DNA from: Agaricus subrufescens
Taxonomy: Eukaryota > Basidiomycota > Agaricomycetes > Agaricales > Agaricaceae
NCBI GenBank assembly: GCA_029945375.1
Contig: CM057058.1
Location: 3,782,001 to 3,846,000 of the forward strand
Reading direction: 5' to 3'
Length of the DNA stretch: 64,000 nucleotides
Both the position numbers and the translations under genes were made by a program. Positions 59,421-64,000 of this stretch are shown in pieces; the first letter of the stretch is position 1, and every line of letters starts with the position of its first letter. The notes under the pieces are model-generated. The model made no database searches. It saw only the letters and a program-made list of their open reading frames with translations, and had not been told where the DNA came from.

Positions 59421-61459
59421 TAAAACTCTTTTTTTCCTGATGTCTCCCGTCACCTAAATGAAGAGTCAGCCACACCACAGTGATTCCGATAGAACATATA
59501 CTAGGGAAGACCCCACCTTGACAGTTGCATAGGAAGAACTGGTAATCAAGGAGGTTGTCGACATATCGTTATTAACTTATGAAATTGTACATGAATGGAC
59601 CATAACGCACAGACAAACAAATCAGCATACTGCCCGGTATGTGCAGTCTTACTCATCTTGCTACCCGGGAACGACTCGCAACCATGTACCTTTTAGTGTT
59701 TCGTCCCCGAAGCATATTCGGCTTGTTGAATGTCAGCCCAAAAGTCATGTTTCAGGAATATGGAGAGAGCGGTGGAAGGAGGCTGCATGATTAAGGTTGG
59801 AATTGCACAGGCTACATGTTCACAAACTAACGGTATTAATACCGTTAGTTTGCTGTGATAATAGGGAATATCAAGAATTCTCAAATCTTCCGCGCGGATG
59901 CTTCTTGCCTCTTTTACTTGATTCAGACAATAAAGACCTGAAAGGTACCCGGCATGCTCTTCTGACTAGGTAATAAGACGATTGTATACATTTTTATAAA
60001 GACACCCGGATCTATATATAAGCGATTCTCTCTTGCTCAGTAGTTTAGCGCTTTTCATCATCATCATGCTGCAACGGACAAACATTTGAATAATGGTTCT
60101 CAGTCGGGTGAGGGGCGGTAATAATGCTAGACATAACCCCGGATATAAACCTGGTAAAGCATAGTTGGCAACGAGAAATCTGACCCTTGGTCATATCCAA
60201 ACTACACAGGTCTGGTCAAACGACACGAGATGGAGCAGAAGAGGCCACTCACAAGGAAATGCCGAGGCTAGCAAACATAGAGATGACGTAGAGAAGAGGT
60301 TGGCTGATGAGGCACCGGCGGGCTTTTGGATATGCTGGCGCAACCATGGCTTGATTGTGTTCAGCGGAAGCTGCGCCAGGTTCAGCGCTGTTCCACATCT
60401 AATGATCCTGTTCCCACCCAATTTTTGTCAGAAGTGTGTCATAAATACTCTGCATACTTCTCGTCAAATGGAAAGAGGTGTGTAGTTTTCACTCTATCAT
60501 GATTCGAAGCGCTCAAAACTTGTCCTGTATTCCTTTAATGGGGTGTTATACCAGGCTATCAACAGGCTTGTAACCCACAGTTTCCGTCCCGGACTAGGTG
60601 ACACTTCCCCGTTTGACAAGCCGGAGGGCAGAGAAGGGAGAAGCAATTAATGCTTCGGTCATCTTCCTACTATATCTTAAGCATTACCGTGAGGCTCACA
60701 TCTATGCTCCTGTGCTTCAATCCTTGAGTTTATTTACAGGATATTGTCACACTGACGGTAGAATGACTCACAAAGATGGAAGTTTAAATTTATTTGACCA
60801 TACGCATGGGCAACCTGGACACATAGAGTTGACGACAGCCTATGTCTTCATTCTCTATAACAGCAACCAGTATGTACTCTTCCGCTTTCTACAGTGATTG
60901 ATCCAGCTAACCAAAGTGGCGTGTCAGAAATCCCCGCGGAGATCTACAGTCTATGGGTTGAGCGCATATCGAGGAAAAGTCGTTGGAGCGTGCTGCCCAG
61001 AAGTTGAGGTTGGAATGGCTTGTTATTCAACAAGGTCACACACAGCAAGCGGCTAAGGTAAGCTTGTTCATCCTTGTTATTTCTTCCTATGTTAAGGGCA
61101 CTTTGCATAGGTGTGGCAAGTAAACGGGAGCCATTGGAGGTAATTAGTACATATGAAGCACAAAAGGCTATCAGCTTGTCCAAAGTGTGAGTGTCAGTTT
61201 GGGCGCACCACCTACTGGCATAATAACCTACTATCTAGCCTGGCGTATGTCTTCCTCGCTTCTAGCGATTCGAACATGATGACTGTGCAGGTCCTTCACG
61301 TCAACGGTATGTCTGATTATCACCATAATACCAGGTGCAATCACTAAGTTCGTGCCAGGTGGGCTGCATGCCGGAGGATTATAGATTCTCAATTTATGTT
61401 AGTGATGTGGCCATTGCCCAAGTAGAACATGAAACCCCAATGGTTTTGTTTTCCAAAGG
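59421..61459. other. Long region without a recognisable gene
   Basis: Contains the palindrome at 59823-59852. Open plus-strand frames at 60165-60485, 60598-60897 and 61153-61347 have mixed composition but no domain or splice support. The one at 60598 (LLYLKHYREAHIYAPVLQS) is the most protein-like. Confidence 0.4.
59823..59852. repeat. Perfect 30-bp palindrome
   Basis: CAAACTAACGGTATT is followed immediately by its reverse complement with no spacer. It could form a cruciform or be a binding site for a dimeric protein. Confidence 0.9.
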
Positions 61460-62218
61460 CTAAGATACAACGTCTGCCGTTCGATGTTGATCTTTTTCCT
61501 GCCTTTTTTTCTTCGATGCACCGTGTTTATCAGCAAGATCAGCATCTCGGATGTTATCATTAATTGAATCTTCCAAAACACGTTTCGAAACAGGCTGAGC
61601 CACACTCTGGTTGAGGCTCATCGACTTTCTCAAACTCCAGGTGTAGGGCCTCCCGTTCTTCACTACCGTCCTCGCTCTAAACTCTCCAGCATTTCCGGAA
61701 GCCTCTTGCCACTCCTCGAGGTCAGAGACGTTGATGACCTGCGTGGTGCATGGGAAGGGTGCGAATATTACCACCGCGCAGATTGACTTGACTGACGTGG
61801 TTGTCAGGAGTTCAGCGGCTGCTCTCGGTGGCAGGGAGAGTGTGACCTTGAACCACAGTGGGTCGTCATCGTAAATCATGGACATCGCTTTGTTTTCCTG
61901 GACCCTGCATATAACTTCGTGTCCTATGCTCTTGTAGACTGCTAGAGCGGTGTAGGTTGCGATCGTACTGGCCTTACTCACTCTGTCGCCGTTGTGCCAT
62001 ACGGTGATCCAGAAGTCGTGTTCGCATGGGGTGTTGGGCTCCGGTCTGAAGTTGTTAAGGATCTGAACTTTAGGCGGGATGGGGCTGCTGTAGCAGGGAG
62101 CCTTCCTCTTCCGGCTCATGGGCGTCGGTGTTTTGGGCAGAGGGGATGAGATGAGGGTGTTCGGTTTCTCCACAGAGGGGGGTATGCTGCCGTTGGAGGA
62201 TGGCATCTCAGTTGACAT
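61460..62218 (-). CDS. Single-exon hypothetical protein, 252 aa
   Basis: An intact intronless minus-strand frame. The N-terminal 60 residues are Ser/Pro-rich (SPLPKTPTPMSRKRKAP) with a possible nuclear localisation signal (SRKRKAP). The central 130 residues look folded: CEHDFWITVWHNGDRVSKAS, IATYTALAVYKSIGHEVICR, DDDPLWFKVTLSLPPRAA, ICAVVIFAPFPCTTQVI, LEEWQEASGNAGEFRARTVV. The C-terminus is charged and basic (KHGASKKKRQEKDQHR). No family is recognised. Composition, two distinct NLS-like clusters and length favour a real gene over a random frame; a small DNA-binding or element-derived protein is possible but unproven. Confidence 0.65.
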   Translation of the reverse strand: MSTEMPSSNGSIPPSVEKPNTLISSPLPKTPTPMSRKRKAPCYSSPIPPKVQILNNFRPEPNTPCEHDFWITVWHNGDRVSKASTIATYTALAVYKSIGHEVICRVQENKAMSMIYDDDPLWFKVTLSLPPRAAAELLTTTSVKSICAVVIFAPFPCTTQVINVSDLEEWQEASGNAGEFRARTVVKNGRPYTWSLRKSMSLNQSVAQPVSKRVLEDSINDNIRDADLADKHGASKKKRQEKDQHRTADVVS

Positions 62219-62519
62219 GCGGTGTTGTAGATGTATCTTTCCTCACAACTTTTGGTTTTATACCTTTGGGCTCCATGTTACCCATGTCGCTCTGGCCCTG
62301 CACCTATTAGGTTCGCAGCTTTGCTTGGGTCCCTGCTAGACAGGGGACTCACATTTGGAGTCGGCGAGGACCTCGTCTGGGTATACTCGCTGCAGCTACC
62401 TCTGGGCGGAGGGCTGCTCACCTGACCACGTGGTGGTTCAGGTCCAAGAGCCAGTGTATAGTGGTTCAATTCAAGTCGTACTCGTGTCATTAGGGCGAAG
62501 TTACCCACCTAAATTACAT

Positions 62520-62670
62520 TTGTGGACTAGGATGGGGGCTGGACGCAGGCCAGGGACCAACGCGGACTGGGCGCGGGACTCTCTTGCTAACGCGGGCTGC
62601 CTGTGGACTTTCCCTGCCCACGCGGACTATATTGGTGGACGCGGGCAATCACGCGGGAAATAGGCCCGCA
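62520..62670 (+). repeat. Short GC-rich degenerate repeat (ACGCGG-type)
   Basis: ACGCGGAC or ACGCGGGC occurs repeatedly (about 62559, 62588, 62618, 62640, 62651) with variable spacing, giving a CpG-dense patch. No gene is linked to it. Confidence 0.55.
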
Positions 62671-63203
62671 GCGGGCTCCTCGTTTTTCTGGTAGCCCAGT
62701 GCATAGCAAGCATTTGATGAGAAATTATTAGACAATTCAGGAACCACGAGCTGACATTGTGAAAGGACAGGCCAATAGGTTCTTTGTGTTTCTGGACATG
62801 TTCTCTGTAGGTATGCATGGTCTGAGGCAGTGAAATACTCACGAGCACGTAGAACCAGACATTTGACATCTGTCGTTGACATCGTGTGAGCGGCATCCTG
62901 TTGTAATCCAAGCAATGATGTCACCCTACAAATCAATGTAAAACAAAAAACTAAGAAACAAAAGAAAAACTACATACATATCACCAAAATCCCTCGGAGC
63001 ATGAAGATCACCAGCCGAAGCGACACCTCCCCGCAATTCCAGCCCTGAAATTGTTGAAAATCGTGATCGATCCATTAGTACACTAAATCACATGACATTA
63101 AAGGTTCAACTTTTGTACCCGAACACTTCTGTTGCTTCTATCTTCCTTTGCCTGCACTTCTGTCGCTTCTATTCTCCCCTGCCTACGTTGCCTTGTTATC
63201 ACT

Positions 63204-63951
63204 ATGACTAGAATCATTACCAGTGATGGAAAGAACAAACGATTGCGCAGCCGCACCAAGAAAAAACAGTTGGGGCAAGAGGAGAGGCATAGGGCGGAAA
63301 TGTCATTTGCCCTTAGGAGGAGGGCAGAATATATGAAAGAAAACTCACAGTAAGCTGTCCCTCCGTTATCTGACAACTGTATAACTGAATACTTTGTAGT
63401 CTTGTAAAGAATGAACTCACTGGCGCTACCAGGAGGCCCAGGAAAACAGAGGCTGAGGACAAAAGCCTCATGGTAAAGGTTCTCTACCAGGCAATAAACA
63501 ATAGAAGTGAGTTTTTTTAAAACTACTGGTCCTATAAAATAATCAATCATTCTCATTAATCTTATACACAGTACTTATAGATATTGATATTTTATCAATA
63601 TTGCCTCATTCTATGATACCTGCTACTATGAGGGTAGGGAAACTAACTGAACCTGCCATTATTGTTGATGGCCTTGGGCGGATTCTGGTCTGGTATTTGC
63701 CAGGAATTGTTTCAAAAGTACACCAGGTGAGTTATTGATTTGATTGTCATGGTATATGTATTTATTCCTTTCAATATCTGTAGGATGAACTTCTTAAGGC
63801 TACTGAAAAACTCCATCCCATGATGGTGAAGTCAATCTCTGGTTCTAATTGGAGAACCAATCCAGCCTCTTTTAGAGATACTGGGCCTGGTGCATCATTA
63901 GTGAAGGGGACAGAGACATTTTCTCCAGGATGGTATGCTAAGGGTCATGGG
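63204..63951 (+). CDS. 5' exons of a possible JBP/TET-like dioxygenase-fold protein, 3' partial
   Basis: Exons 63204..63349, 63400..63506, 63572..63726 and 63784..63951 join in frame (192 codons), and a donor GTATGT at 63952 leads beyond the window. The N-terminus is strongly basic (GKNKRLRSRTKKKQLGQEER), followed by RRPRKTEAEDKSLMVKVLYQ. Then comes GLGRILVWYLPGIVSKVHQ, DELLKATEKLHPMMVKS, SNWRTNPASFRD and FSPGWYAKGHG. From memory, this order (a WYLP segment, a NWRT motif, then an SP-W-GH motif) occurs upstream of the 2-oxoglutarate/Fe(II) oxygenase core in a multi-copy family of mushroom proteins labelled JBP1/TET-like. The catalytic HxD...H part is not in the window, so the assignment is tentative. 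ATG 63204 is the first Met of the basic exon; an upstream in-frame start at 63132 is possible. Confidence 0.5.
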
Positions 63952-64000
63952 GTATGTTTTTTACTATCTATTACATCCTGAATACTAAATCTACTACTAC

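Noticed and set aside
1..64000. CRISPR arrays, bacterial operons or phage genes
   Set aside because: All recognisable genes are fungal with spliceosomal introns; the tandem repeats lack the repeat-spacer pattern of CRISPR.

Overview
The window is a piece of a filamentous fungal genome, almost certainly an Agaricomycete (mushroom-forming Basidiomycota). The evidence is many ~45-60 nt GT-AG introns splitting genes into small exons, a Plavaka-type transposase, an Agaricomycete-style degenerate kinase, a fungal SLATT protein and several mushroom-type secreted or membrane proteins. Exon chains were built by eye from splice signals and reading-frame continuity; no similarity search was run, so family names rest on remembered motifs.

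Layout. 1-4.1 kb: 5'-truncated Plavaka transposase copy with one in-frame TGA, followed by short subterminal repeats. 4.4-6.0 kb: HRD-type protein kinase with a premature TGA; a decayed relative lies at 10.8-11.3 kb. 8.8-10.1 kb: fungal SLATT two-TM protein. 12.5-13.6 kb (-): secreted Ferritin_2/Rds1-like protein. 16.5-18.2 kb (-): auxin-efflux-carrier (AEC) family transporter. 19.3-22.8 kb: 17-exon GtaA-like glutaminase with a C-terminal membrane anchor. 24.7-31.7 kb: tandem pair of paralogous secreted proteins, copy 1 enlarged by a Ser/Thr-rich repeat array. 31.8-33.8 kb: housekeeping genes VTI1 (Qb-SNARE) and a FAR-17a/AIG1-like membrane protein. 35.4-36.0 kb: small secreted charged protein. 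36.7-39.9 kb (-): large TBC-domain protein whose catalytic finger residues look lost; its 5' end enters a 97-N assembly gap. 40.0-45.4 kb: two co-oriented, unrecognised genes with intact splice chains (a Lys-rich protein of at least 204 aa, and a 1306-aa protein). 45.9-47.1 kb: two minisatellite arrays. 48.3-59.4 kb: a gene graveyard made of a ~1.6-2.1 kb degenerate repeat at both ends and two tandem decayed KRE6/SKN1 (GH16-like) copies between. 61.5-62.2 kb (-): single-exon hypothetical protein. 63.2-64 kb: first exons of a gene that may be a JBP/TET-like dioxygenase-fold protein, continuing past the window.

Biologically the window alternates conserved single-copy genes (VTI1, FAR-17a, AEC, glutaminase, TBC) with duplicated or decaying accessory sequence. 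There is no obvious multi-gene pathway. The most interesting unexplained items are the unrecognised two-gene block beside the assembly gap, the tandem secreted paralogs, the TBC protein lacking its catalytic fingers, the group of GC-AG introns, and the nested duplications at 48-59 kb.
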